Source: Prevotella sp. (lineage in GTDB: Bacteria; Bacteroidota; Bacteroidia; Bacteroidales; Bacteroidaceae). Taken from it: a stretch of 8,337 bases of DNA. Each line of letters starts with the position of its first letter. Within the stretch, counting starts at the first letter, position 1. The position numbers were made by a program, and so were the translations under genes. The stretch is from NCBI GenBank assembly GCA_016283605.1, contig JAEENF010000094.1, positions 1-8,337 on the forward strand. Reading direction: 5' to 3'. Shown piece by piece: positions 1 through 6,511 of this stretch. The notes beneath the pieces were generated by a model, which worked only from the letters and a program-made list of their open reading frames with translations, was not told the origin of the DNA and searched no databases.

Positions 1-202
1 CACGAAAATAGCGCACCGAGACCTCACTCTTCGCGAACCTTATATATAATATATAAATAAATTAATATATATTAATAATTATATCTCTTTCTCTATCAAA
101 AATGCACATTTCCGCAAAAACTAAAAAAGACGAAAAGATAAAAGACAAAAGACAAATCATAAACAAGACACTTGAACCTTACACTAAAAAACAGCCCCAA
201 AA
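1..202. other. AT-rich intergenic stretch, no convincing gene
   Basis: This stretch is very AT-rich (especially 40-85) and holds no ORF with a recognisable product. A 60-codon reading frame at 102-284 is Lys-rich, has no domain-like pattern, and is crossed by the promoter at 203-234, so I do not call it. At the extreme left edge a reading frame at 2-49 ends in ...LTLREPYI-stop. It could be the last residues of an upstream gene, but 15 codons are too few to judge. The base composition contrasts sharply with the genes to the right, as expected for an intergenic regulatory region. Confidence 0.5.
61..76. repeat. Perfect 16-bp AT palindrome
   Basis: ATTAATATATATTAAT is identical to its own reverse complement. 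It lies in the AT-rich stretch left of the first promoter. It could be a protein-binding or easily melted site, but AT-only palindromes arise readily by chance in sequence of this composition. No function is assigned. Confidence 0.4.
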
Positions 203-234
203 TTTGGAACTTTCGGGAATAATTTCTATCTTTG
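203..234 (+). promoter_or_regulatory. Bacteroidetes-type promoter upstream of the HA-domain gene
   Basis: A TTTG box at 203-206 is followed after 20 bases by TATCTTTG at 227-234. This matches the Bacteroidetes primary sigma consensus (-33 TTTG, 19-21 bases, -7 TAnnTTTG) exactly. Transcription would begin near 240, giving a leader of about 105 bases before the ATG at 347. No riboswitch-like or attenuator structure was recognised in that leader. Confidence 0.7.
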
Positions 235-346
235 CACCGCTCAGAAGGGACGGTCCTTATTGTGAGATTGAAAGATCATCGTAAAATAATAAGATGCTAC
301 TTATTTAATAAATTTATATCTTGTGACCTAAAAGCGAAATCTAAGT

Positions 347-664
347 ATGACACAGGACGAAAGATGGCAGAGCCAGTATGATCAGATGATGGAGTTTATG
401 AAAACCAACCACCGGCGCCCCTCTAAGCATAGGATAGAGGAGCATAATATGCTGAATTGGTTTAAGAGCAACAAGAAACAGATTGCTAAGGGCGACTATC
501 CCCCAGACAGGCTTAAAAAGTTTAATCGTCTGTTGAAAATCGCCGATAAATACCGTCGGATGAAATATCATGGTTCTGGTGATCATTTATTACACCTTGG
601 GGCAGATCTGCGTCAACTCTCCAGACTGACTGGCGTTTCGTTTGGTGTAATACAAAAATTATGA
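347..664 (+). CDS. Small helicase-associated (HA) domain protein with C-terminal helix-turn-helix
   Basis: The product has 105 residues. Residues about 5-72 (W7, the QY pair at 10-11, F17, the NHRRPS block at 21-26, then LNWFK and a basic helix to YRR) read like a helicase-associated domain, a three-helix nucleic-acid-binding module. Residues about 87-105 (LRQLSRLTGVSFGVIQKL) have the pattern of a helix-turn-helix like those ending Bacteroidales mobile-element and recombinase-type proteins. The likely role is DNA binding, in the cytoplasm; no catalytic motif is present. The ATG at 347 follows the 203-234 promoter by about 105 bases and has no clear Shine-Dalgarno, which is normal in this phylum. 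The next ORF begins 3 bases after the TGA and in the same frame. Such proteins are often found in mobile or phage-like gene groups. The family call is by eye and the function is inferred. Confidence 0.65.
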   Translation: MTQDERWQSQYDQMMEFMKTNHRRPSKHRIEEHNMLNWFKSNKKQIAKGDYPPDRLKKFNRLLKIADKYRRMKYHGSGDHLLHLGADLRQLSRLTGVSFGVIQKL

Positions 665-667
665 GAC

Positions 668-859
668 ATGGGAAAAATGGTCAGTAGAGACCCCGTGATT
701 TTGAAAGAGCAGGCCATACGCTATGCCTGTATCCTGTTGGACATCGCCGACGGCAAAAAGCTGGACTTCGATGAGCTCATCCTCGAGAAGCGCGGCACCA
801 CTATCTGGGTGCACTTCGCGGTGCGACCAAAAGGTAACAGAAGGTACGTAGACTTCTAA
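668..859 (+). pseudogene. C-terminal fragment of an M15-type peptidase (D-Ala-D-Ala carboxypeptidase/endolysin family)
   Basis: The ORF is 63 residues long. Its second half (FDELILE, then IWVHFAV, then GNRRYVDF at the stop) follows the C-terminal pattern of Bacteroidales M15 peptidases, small zinc enzymes that cut peptidoglycan peptides. H49 in the WVH motif would be the last zinc ligand. The upstream SxHxxGxAxD-type motif with the other two ligands is missing, and a full enzyme would be about twice this length or more. The fragment therefore cannot be active and is probably a relic, although the frame is open and begins with ATG (668, or 677). It lies 3 bases downstream of the HA-domain gene and in the same frame, so it may still be translated. 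Alternative: a real small protein derived from the M15 tail. Confidence 0.55.
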
Positions 860-890
860 ATGTCACATGGAGGTCAGTACTCCCTAAAGA

Positions 891-917
891 ATCGGACTGA
901 TATTTGGTCAGTCCGAT
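891..917 (+). terminator. Perfect 10-bp hairpin, possible terminator
   Basis: ATCGGACTGA (891-900) and TCAGTCCGAT (908-917) are exact inverted repeats around a 7-base loop. The hairpin starts 31 bases after the stop of the M15 fragment, where a terminator for the 347-859 unit would be expected. No T-tract follows it, so intrinsic termination is not assured. It also overlaps the first ATG of the lipoprotein relic. It could instead be a protein-binding site or an RNA processing structure. Confidence 0.45.
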
Positions 918-1065
918 GGCCCTCTACGGCGCAAGTGCATTCACTGCGTGTTCATTGAACGACGACAATCCCACATCTCAGCCCAGTGATACATGGGACG
1001 CAGAGACCGGTACACTGTATGTCAACTCCAATCCGGGCAACAGACAGGTAGAAAAGATGGGGTGA
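916..1065 (+). pseudogene. Relic of a lipoprotein N-terminus
   Basis: This 49-codon frame is too short to be a typical gene but reads convincingly. It begins MALYGASAFTACSLNDDNP, which looks like the end of a lipoprotein signal peptide with the lipobox (T-A-C, lipidated Cys at residue 12), followed by an acidic linker. Next comes TWDAETGTLYVNSNPGN, a phrase reminiscent of the start of BspA-like or other Bacteroidales surface domains. The usual positively charged n-region is missing before MALYG, and the frame hits a TGA soon after the domain begins. I read it as the remains of a larger surface lipoprotein truncated at both ends. Start codon and promoter are doubtful. No full-length family is assigned. 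Confidence 0.5.
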
Positions 1066-1124
1066 CTTGGGGTAGCACAGGAAAATCACGGGTCGGTTCT
1101 GGTGAAATTTTTTTAGGATAATAT

Positions 1125-1155
1125 TTTGAAGTTTGAGAATAAGTTTGTATCTTTG
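1125..1155 (+). promoter_or_regulatory. Bacteroidetes-type promoter for the secreted-protein/protease operon
   Basis: TTTG at 1125-1128 and TATCTTTG at 1148-1155, separated by 19 bases, match the Bacteroidetes primary sigma consensus. Transcription should start near 1162, leaving a leader of about 85 bases before the ATG at 1246. The position rules out translation starts upstream of about 1160 for the first operon gene. The -7 element overlaps the beginning of a coding-like relic (1143-1220), so the leader RNA consists largely of old coding sequence. Confidence 0.75.
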
Positions 1156-1220
1156 CCGACGACAAGGACGGCAAAGACTATAACGTCGACTTCAAGAAGA
1201 CAACGATTCAGGTGGAATAA
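1143..1220 (+). pseudogene. Relic of a protein C-terminus inside the operon leader
   Basis: The frame ending at TAA 1218-1220 encodes ...FADDKDGKDYNVDFKK and then TTIQVE-stop. The alternation of charged and beta-strand residues and the codon choice (GAC, AAG, GGC, AAC, GTC, TTC) resemble the end of a real Bacteroidales beta-sandwich domain. There is no start codon in the frame and it is closed upstream by TAA at 1140-1142. It lies 78 bases after the truncated lipoprotein relic and may be the other end of the same lost gene, but the two do not share a frame and no continuous alignment is possible here. It could also be chance; the run is short. Confidence 0.35.
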
Positions 1221-1245
1221 ACCAGATATAAAAACCACAAAGCAT

Positions 1246-1725
1246 ATGAATAGAAGAAAATTCCTACTTACCCTTTTGCTGGCAGTTACGACACTCGTAG
1301 CTAATGCTCAGAACGCCATTGCCATTTATCAGAAAGACGGCCAGGTGGCGAAGTTCGCCTTTACAGAGAAGCCCGTGGTGACTTACTCCGGCAGCGATCT
1401 GGTGCTGACGACATCGAAGACAACGGTACAGTACCCCGTTTACATGCTCCAGAAAATCGCCTTCGACGTGGCTGACCTGATAGCCGACGACATCGAAGGA
1501 CTGGAGGTGAAGGCCGAAGCGCAGTTCAGTTTCCAAGGCGAGACGCTCACCATCAGTGGCGGCGAGGCCGGAGCGCCTGTCTATCTCTATGACGTGAGTG
1601 GCAGGAAAGTGGGCGAGTACCGTCTTGACCCAGACGGACGAACCACCATCCCTGTTCAGAATTTGGGCAAGAGCCTGTATATCGTAAAGACCAAGACCGT
1701 TTCCTTTAAATTCCGCAAGTCATGA
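1246..1725 (+). CDS. Small secreted protein with T9SS type A-like C-terminal sorting domain
   Basis: The product has 159 residues. Residues 1-21 are a clear signal peptide (NRRK, then a Leu/Val/Ala core, cleavage after ANA before Q22). Residues about 23-75 (YQKDG, F-A-F, PVVTYSG, LVLTTS, YPV, KIAFD) form a compact beta-rich module common at the N-terminus of small Bacteroidetes exported proteins. Residues about 88-159 follow the T9SS type A sorting-domain pattern: FSFQGETLTISGG, VYLYDVSGRKVGEY, then IPVQNL and LYIVK, ending SFKFRKS. The protein is likely carried through the outer membrane and attached or released. The frame is open back to 1126, but that lies inside the promoter, so the ATG at 1246, which gives the signal peptide directly, is chosen. 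Its TGA overlaps the protease start codon (ATGA), arguing for translational coupling. Its biochemical role is unknown; it might be a partner, anchor or chaperone for the protease. Confidence 0.8.
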   Translation: MNRRKFLLTLLLAVTTLVANAQNAIAIYQKDGQVAKFAFTEKPVVTYSGSDLVLTTSKTTVQYPVYMLQKIAFDVADLIADDIEGLEVKAEAQFSFQGETLTISGGEAGAPVYLYDVSGRKVGEYRLDPDGRTTIPVQNLGKSLYIVKTKTVSFKFRKS

Positions 1726-4700
1726 AGAAATTGTTCTCCCTGCTCATCGTTACATTCATGGCGGTGGGCAACGTGCTGGCAGCAGAGATCAGTGCCGAGC
1801 AGGCGCTGCAGATAGCCCAACAGTTTGCCATGAGTCCCTCGACACGACAGCTGGCGAGAGGCAAGGCGCTCAAGCCTGTTACGCCGACGCTGGCGCATAC
1901 GATGAAGTCGGTGGTCGGCAAAGACAACGTCTATGTGGTCAATCTCGGCAATGAGCAAGGCTTCGTGATCGTCTCTGGCGAGAGCGGAGATGATGCTGAT
2001 GTGCTGGGCTACTGCGATCACGGCTCGTTCAGATATGACCAGGCACCCGTGCAGTTGAAGGACTTGCTGGATAGCTATTCCGCAGCAGTAGACAAGCTCC
2101 GCCGGTATCCAGCTGCCGTCACCAGGGCGCCCAAGAAGGCGAATGAAGAACTGGGGACGATCATTGTAGGTCCGCTGCTGACGACAACGTGGGACCAGGG
2201 AGCACCTTATAACAATCTCTGTCCTGAGAATTGTCCGGCCGGCTGCTATCCCGTTGCCATCGCTCAGGTGATGAACTACTGGAAGTGGCCGAAAGAGTCG
2301 ATGGGTAAGGTGTCCACAGAAGATGGTGGCAGAGAGGATTTCTCCGGCCACGTCTACGACTGGGACAACATGCTCGACTATTATTATGAGAACTACAATG
2401 AAACGCAAGCCAATGCTGTGGCCAAGCTGATGGCCGATATCGGCAAGGCCTTCGGTACGACATATACGCCGGAAGGCAGTCCAACGAACTTTTACCACGG
2501 CGCCTTTACGGCCAATTTCGGGTATAACCAGGACTACGAGATGGGAATCCAAGAGCATCACGCGGATAAGGCTTCGGACCTGCAAGGTGTGATGAAGGCC
2601 GACCTGAACAAAAAACGTCCTGTGTTGTATTGCGGCGGTTATAAAAATCCGCACGCCTTAGTTGTTGATGGCTATACGAGCAATGACTATTACCATTTTA
2701 ATTACGGCTGGGGAGGCCTATGTGATGGTTATTTTAAATATGCCTTATGCCATTTATATGAATACAATGCATATGTGATAAGCGGCATCCGACCCTACGA
2801 CCCTGCCATCAAGGTGATTGGTGACCTCAAGTACGAAGTCATCAAGGAAACGGGAACTGCGGATATTGTAGACTGTATGAAGACCGGTGCTGCAGGCGAT
2901 GTGCTGGACATTCCCGCAACGGTCACCGACGAAGAGGGTATCACCTATAAGGTGAACAATATCCGTCAGATGGCATTCTTCAGGAAAGGCCATTTCGACA
3001 AAGTGACGGTCGGTGAGAACCTGGAGAGCGTAGATCCTTTCTCGTTTATGTACACCACGATTGACGAACTGGTGCTCAACGACAAGTTGAAGGAGGTGCC
3101 CGATGAGGCCTTTGCCTATACAAAGGTAAAAAAACTGACCATCGGTGCTTCCATCAAGCGTATCGGTAAGGGTGCATTCCGTATGTGTAATATTCAGGAA
3201 GTCACCTGTAAGAGTCCGGCCTTCCGTATCGATGACGAAGCTTTCTGGCATCCCAACGTAACGCTGGCAGCCGGCGAATGGCTGGAACATGTTACCTCTA
3301 TCGGCATCAGAGCCTTCAGAGGGGCGAGGTTCTCGGATTCACCACGCTTCACACACGTCACGGAGATTGACTCGCTGGCCTTCGAAGGGGCCAGGTTCGG
3401 ACAGAATGTGTCGGGTGAATTCTATATTGCACCAACGCTGAAGAAGATTGTGCCTAATGCGTTTAGTCTTTCTAATGCAGTCAGGCTCATAGTTGATGAG
3501 GCTAGTCCCTATTTTGCGAATGACAGTTATACCTTCGTCATGAATAAAAGCAAGACAAGTCTTGTCCTCACATCGTATCTCAGTTCTCCTATTGGCGAGC
3601 TCATAGAGTTCCCTGAGACGATGATTAAGATGGAACGCGGCAGTATCACTTCAAGACCTCACGAGGTGGGGACATATTATTATAGCGTGACGATTCCCAA
3701 TACCGTTGTGGAGATGGAGGGAGCCTTCGCCCTTTGTGAGACGCTGGGCGACGTGACCTGTCTTTCTGTTGTGCCGCCTGAGATTACGGACTCTACGTTT
3801 AACGACAAGATTTTTGAGAACTCACCCAACATAAGACTCTATGTGCCTGAGGGTACGGAGGATCTCTACAGTCAAGCGCCAGGTTGGCGACGGTTCCCAG
3901 AGATTATCGGTGACCAGGAATATAAGCCGATGCCGGAAAAAGGCCGTGAGTACTATATGGTGGTTCATCAGACGGGGCAGGACGTTCAGGATGTCCGTAT
4001 CCCCATGAAGGACATTGCCGATGTGCGTATGGACGAGAATGCTGTCGCCGGACAGACCTCGCTCGTGGTGAAGCGTACAGGAATAAACAAAGAAAACTTT
4101 ACGACCAACGTCATCAATGTGGACAGTATCACCTGGGTTCCGGGGCTTGTCTACGATGACGAGGAAGTCTTTGAACTCGATAACGACAACCTGACGGCAG
4201 AGGGTCAGAACTGTAAGGTGACACTAGGCTCAACAGTTATCGACGGAAATGCACAGATGAGTATCCGCAACGCGGTACTTACGCCGAAAATCGTAGAGGG
4301 TATCACTCGCGGGCAGTCGGTGGAGATCACATTGCTCACGGACACTGGCGAGGTGCACAATCTCAGCGGTACAGCGAAGATTGCCATTCCCATCAAACGG
4401 TATGAGGGCGAGAAGGTGCAGGCTGCCTATTACAATAAGGAGGACGGAGTATGGGAGCCCATCTCCTTCAGGTATGATAAGGATCAGGAGGAGGCTGTCA
4501 TCCTGACCGATCACCTCTCGCTATTCAGCGCCTTCGCCATTAAGGACGACAGCACCAGTATAGCGCGATTATCGATATACGATGAATATTCAACCATCTA
4601 CCAGACCGTAAATAAAGCCCTTGAAACGCTGTTTGACATCGTCTCGTCAGACGAGCCCGAGCAGGAGGCCATCATGAAGTGGAAGAACGATGTAGGCTTC

Positions 4701-6422
4701 TTGCAGACCATCGGTCTTGATGGTGGCTACAACCTGTTGAGCGCCCTAGGCTTTGAATCAGAGTTCCTGGGCAAGTGTGTAGAAGTAGCTGGTTATCTGG
4801 GAACGGCCTCAACGGTGCTCGATGTGATCCGAGCCGACATCAGAGGTGACGATGTGGGTGTGGCCTCGAACACGCTGAAGGCAATCCTGGGCTTCGCCAC
4901 AGGACAGATGGCATCGGCCATCGGTACCAGCATCATGTCAGCCTCGATGGGCCTATCAGCCTTCGTGGGTGTGGCACTGGAGAAACTGGGTACTACTGTT
5001 CATGAACTGAAAAAGGAGCAACTGAATCAGGCTTACCGCTATTACTATACACCAGAGGGACAAGGCGCTGTAGGCAATCAGTCGGTATATAAAGGTATGG
5101 CCTATCGTTCAGAGAAAGACTGGTTTGAATACTTCTATCCTGCTTTTGACAAGAAGATGACACAAGATCGCCTCTACGCGCTGATAGAGCAGGCTGTCCA
5201 CATGTATACAGAACGTTTCTGGGAGGAGACCACCGATGCGTTTACCTATTGTATGGATGCTGTCGGGCAGAGACCTTGGTACGGAAGTACCTATCCCTAC
5301 CCTGACGAGGTGACACGCAAAGAGATATCAGATGAGTACTATGCCTATCTGATGAACAACGTGCTGCCCGATGTGTTCCGTTCTATCAAGGAAAAGCTGG
5401 AAACAAAGGAAGAGAAAAACTATAAGAAGCGTCTGGAAAACTTTGTCTCAGTGATGAACACCAAGATTGCCGTATTCTTCAAGGACTCCAGTTGTAAGGA
5501 GGACGAGAAGTCGCAATATGCAGGTTGGAAGGTACAGTTCACGGAGATTCCAGAAGAGCTGAAGGACAAGCAGCGGATGACGTGCGTCCTCAACAGTCAA
5601 GGTGCAGGTGACATGGGGTATTACCCGGCATACTTCTTTATCCGCAACAAGGTTCCGTTTAATGTCACCCTGTTGGATGAGAACGATGTGGAACAGGCTA
5701 CCTACAACTTCACAGTGCCTAAGGCCGTCGGTAAGGTCAATTGTTATGTCGACCTCGCCGAAGGCGGCGTAGAGGTAGAGGCGCCGCATCTGAATGCCCT
5801 GGAATTGACTTATGATCCGGATTCTGTGACCGTCAATATCGCCGTCACAGGTAAAAAGACTACCGGATTGGGTAGTATAGATATAGAGAGTGGTATTGAG
5901 ACTTACATATTCCTGAATGGCGGCGTTCAGAGAAATGTCCGTTTCCAGGAAGAACTGGAGCGTTGGTTTAAGAGTCACGACCATATTAAGGTGGAAAATT
6001 CGGGTTTAGTCCGTATCGGTGATGATGTCACAGCCCAGTTCGAAGGCAATGAAGCCAAGGGGCATGTGACCCTCCACACTACACATTTCTTCGAAGAACA
6101 GACGAAGGAAGATATAATCAAGAAGGTCAACAAATACAATTTCGCACAGTTATACAACTGTCTGCTGAATGGTCATATTGACCACAAGATTGAATGTCAG
6201 TTTACGGTGACTCGCAGTTCGGAAGAGAGCAAAGACTACTCGATATCCTTTATTGGCGCAGGAACCTATGAACTGGATGCAGAAGTGGTAGATAAGTTGA
6301 CGAATTACAATTTCGATCACACTCATAGTGGTGGACAGACGCTCACGAGCGACAATGTCCTGACGCGTCAGTTGACTCTCGACGGCAAATTCGGACTGAA
6401 ATACAATGCAAAGTTGAAATAG
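1722..6422 (+). CDS. Giant secreted C10 (streptopain-like) cysteine protease with Spi propeptide, BspA-like repeats and helical hydrophobic region
   Basis: The product has 1566 residues. Residues 1-20 are a signal peptide (cleavage near VLA/AE). Residues about 22-125 resemble the Spi/streptopain propeptide inhibitor (ISAEQALQIAQQF, VVNLGNEQGFVIVSG), probably removed near 130-145 on activation. Residues about 145-358 are the C10 protease: AGCYPVAIAQVMNYW holds the catalytic Cys (C175), NPHALVVDGY the catalytic His (H311), and FNYGWGG (326-332) the conserved Trp loop. Residues about 365-730 are BspA-like LRR_5 repeats (IKRIGKGAF, KLTIG and VTIPNTV motifs), usually adhesive or structural. About 740-806 is a small beta module ending VDSITW; about 812-942 a beta domain ending TDHLSLFSAFAI. 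About 950-1255 is mainly helical, with a Gly/Ala-rich hydrophobic stretch at 1050-1090. The rest (1265-1566) is beta-rich and unassigned. Typical C10 enzymes are about 400-850 residues, so this one is unusually long. No T9SS tail is visible. The protease call is strong; the substrate and the function of the C-terminal half are unknown. Confidence 0.9.
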   Translation: MKKLFSLLIVTFMAVGNVLAAEISAEQALQIAQQFAMSPSTRQLARGKALKPVTPTLAHTMKSVVGKDNVYVVNLGNEQGFVIVSGESGDDADVLGYCDHGSFRYDQAPVQLKDLLDSYSAAVDKLRRYPAAVTRAPKKANEELGTIIVGPLLTTTWDQGAPYNNLCPENCPAGCYPVAIAQVMNYWKWPKESMGKVSTEDGGREDFSGHVYDWDNMLDYYYENYNETQANAVAKLMADIGKAFGTTYTPEGSPTNFYHGAFTANFGYNQDYEMGIQEHHADKASDLQGVMKADLNKKRPVLYCGGYKNPHALVVDGYTSNDYYHFNYGWGGLCDGYFKYALCHLYEYNAYVISGIRPYDPAIKVIGDLKYEVIKETGTADIVDCMKTGAAGDVLDIPATVTDEEGITYKVNNIRQMAFFRKGHFDKVTVGENLESVDPFSFMYTTIDELVLNDKLKEVPDEAFAYTKVKKLTIGASIKRIGKGAFRMCNIQEVTCKSPAFRIDDEAFWHPNVTLAAGEWLEHVTSIGIRAFRGARFSDSPRFTHVTEIDSLAFEGARFGQNVSGEFYIAPTLKKIVPNAFSLSNAVRLIVDEASPYFANDSYTFVMNKSKTSLVLTSYLSSPIGELIEFPETMIKMERGSITSRPHEVGTYYYSVTIPNTVVEMEGAFALCETLGDVTCLSVVPPEITDSTFNDKIFENSPNIRLYVPEGTEDLYSQAPGWRRFPEIIGDQEYKPMPEKGREYYMVVHQTGQDVQDVRIPMKDIADVRMDENAVAGQTSLVVKRTGINKENFTTNVINVDSITWVPGLVYDDEEVFELDNDNLTAEGQNCKVTLGSTVIDGNAQMSIRNAVLTPKIVEGITRGQSVEITLLTDTGEVHNLSGTAKIAIPIKRYEGEKVQAAYYNKEDGVWEPISFRYDKDQEEAVILTDHLSLFSAFAIKDDSTSIARLSIYDEYSTIYQTVNKALETLFDIVSSDEPEQEAIMKWKNDVGFLQTIGLDGGYNLLSALGFESEFLGKCVEVAGYLGTASTVLDVIRADIRGDDVGVASNTLKAILGFATGQMASAIGTSIMSASMGLSAFVGVALEKLGTTVHELKKEQLNQAYRYYYTPEGQGAVGNQSVYKGMAYRSEKDWFEYFYPAFDKKMTQDRLYALIEQAVHMYTERFWEETTDAFTYCMDAVGQRPWYGSTYPYPDEVTRKEISDEYYAYLMNNVLPDVFRSIKEKLETKEEKNYKKRLENFVSVMNTKIAVFFKDSSCKEDEKSQYAGWKVQFTEIPEELKDKQRMTCVLNSQGAGDMGYYPAYFFIRNKVPFNVTLLDENDVEQATYNFTVPKAVGKVNCYVDLAEGGVEVEAPHLNALELTYDPDSVTVNIAVTGKKTTGLGSIDIESGIETYIFLNGGVQRNVRFQEELERWFKSHDHIKVENSGLVRIGDDVTAQFEGNEAKGHVTLHTTHFFEEQTKEDIIKKVNKYNFAQLYNCLLNGHIDHKIECQFTVTRSSEESKDYSISFIGAGTYELDAEVVDKLTNYNFDHTHSGGQTLTSDNVLTRQLTLDGKFGLKYNAKLK

Positions 6423-6448
6423 GTAACCGCCGCTACGTGTACTTCTAA
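6422..6448 (+). pseudogene. 27-base relic of an M15 peptidase C-terminus
   Basis: Starting at the last base of the protease stop codon, GGT AAC CGC CGC TAC GTG TAC TTC TAA encodes GNRRYVYF-stop. The M15 fragment at 836-859 ends GNRRYVDF-stop: seven of eight residues plus the stop are identical, and the differing bases are mostly in synonymous codons. That suggests homologous but diverged proteins rather than a recent DNA duplication. Homology does not extend to the left of the Gly codon. The match is short, so coincidence is not excluded. Confidence 0.4.
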
Positions 6449-6458
6449 AAAAAGAATA

Positions 6459-6485
6459 AGGTGCGTAAGTTTTCCTTACGCACCT
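6459..6485. terminator. Bidirectional intrinsic terminator between convergent genes
   Basis: AGGTGCGTAAG (6459-6469) and CTTACGCACCT (6475-6485) form a perfect 11-bp stem with a TTTTC loop. An A-rich run (6447-6458) lies to the left and a T-rich run (ATTTTATT, 6486-6493) to the right, so the hairpin has a U-tract when transcribed in either direction. It lies 36 bases after the protease stop and 26 bases before the stop of the minus-strand gene, and should end both transcripts. Confidence 0.9.
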
Positions 6486-6511
6486 ATTTTATTATCAGAA
6501 TCAGTAGAGGA

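Noticed and set aside
2..49. Possible tail of an upstream gene (frame ending LTLREPYI-stop)
   Set aside because: Only 15 codons are visible and no family can be recognised; other frames across it are also open.
102..284. 60-codon Lys-rich reading frame
   Set aside because: It has no domain pattern, low-complexity composition, and a consensus promoter (203-234) lies inside it.
311..325. Second promoter close to the ATG at 347 (TATCTTGT)
   Set aside because: It mismatches the -7 consensus at two positions, has no TTTG at the right distance, and would leave almost no leader.
1126..1245. 40-residue N-terminal extension of the small secreted protein
   Set aside because: The extension begins with TTG inside the promoter and would bury the signal peptide; the ATG at 1246 starts directly with it.
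1656..2654. Long open frame on the minus strand opposite the protease gene (332 codons)
   Set aside because: It is a shadow of the high-GC third positions of the protease gene, with no recognisable product.
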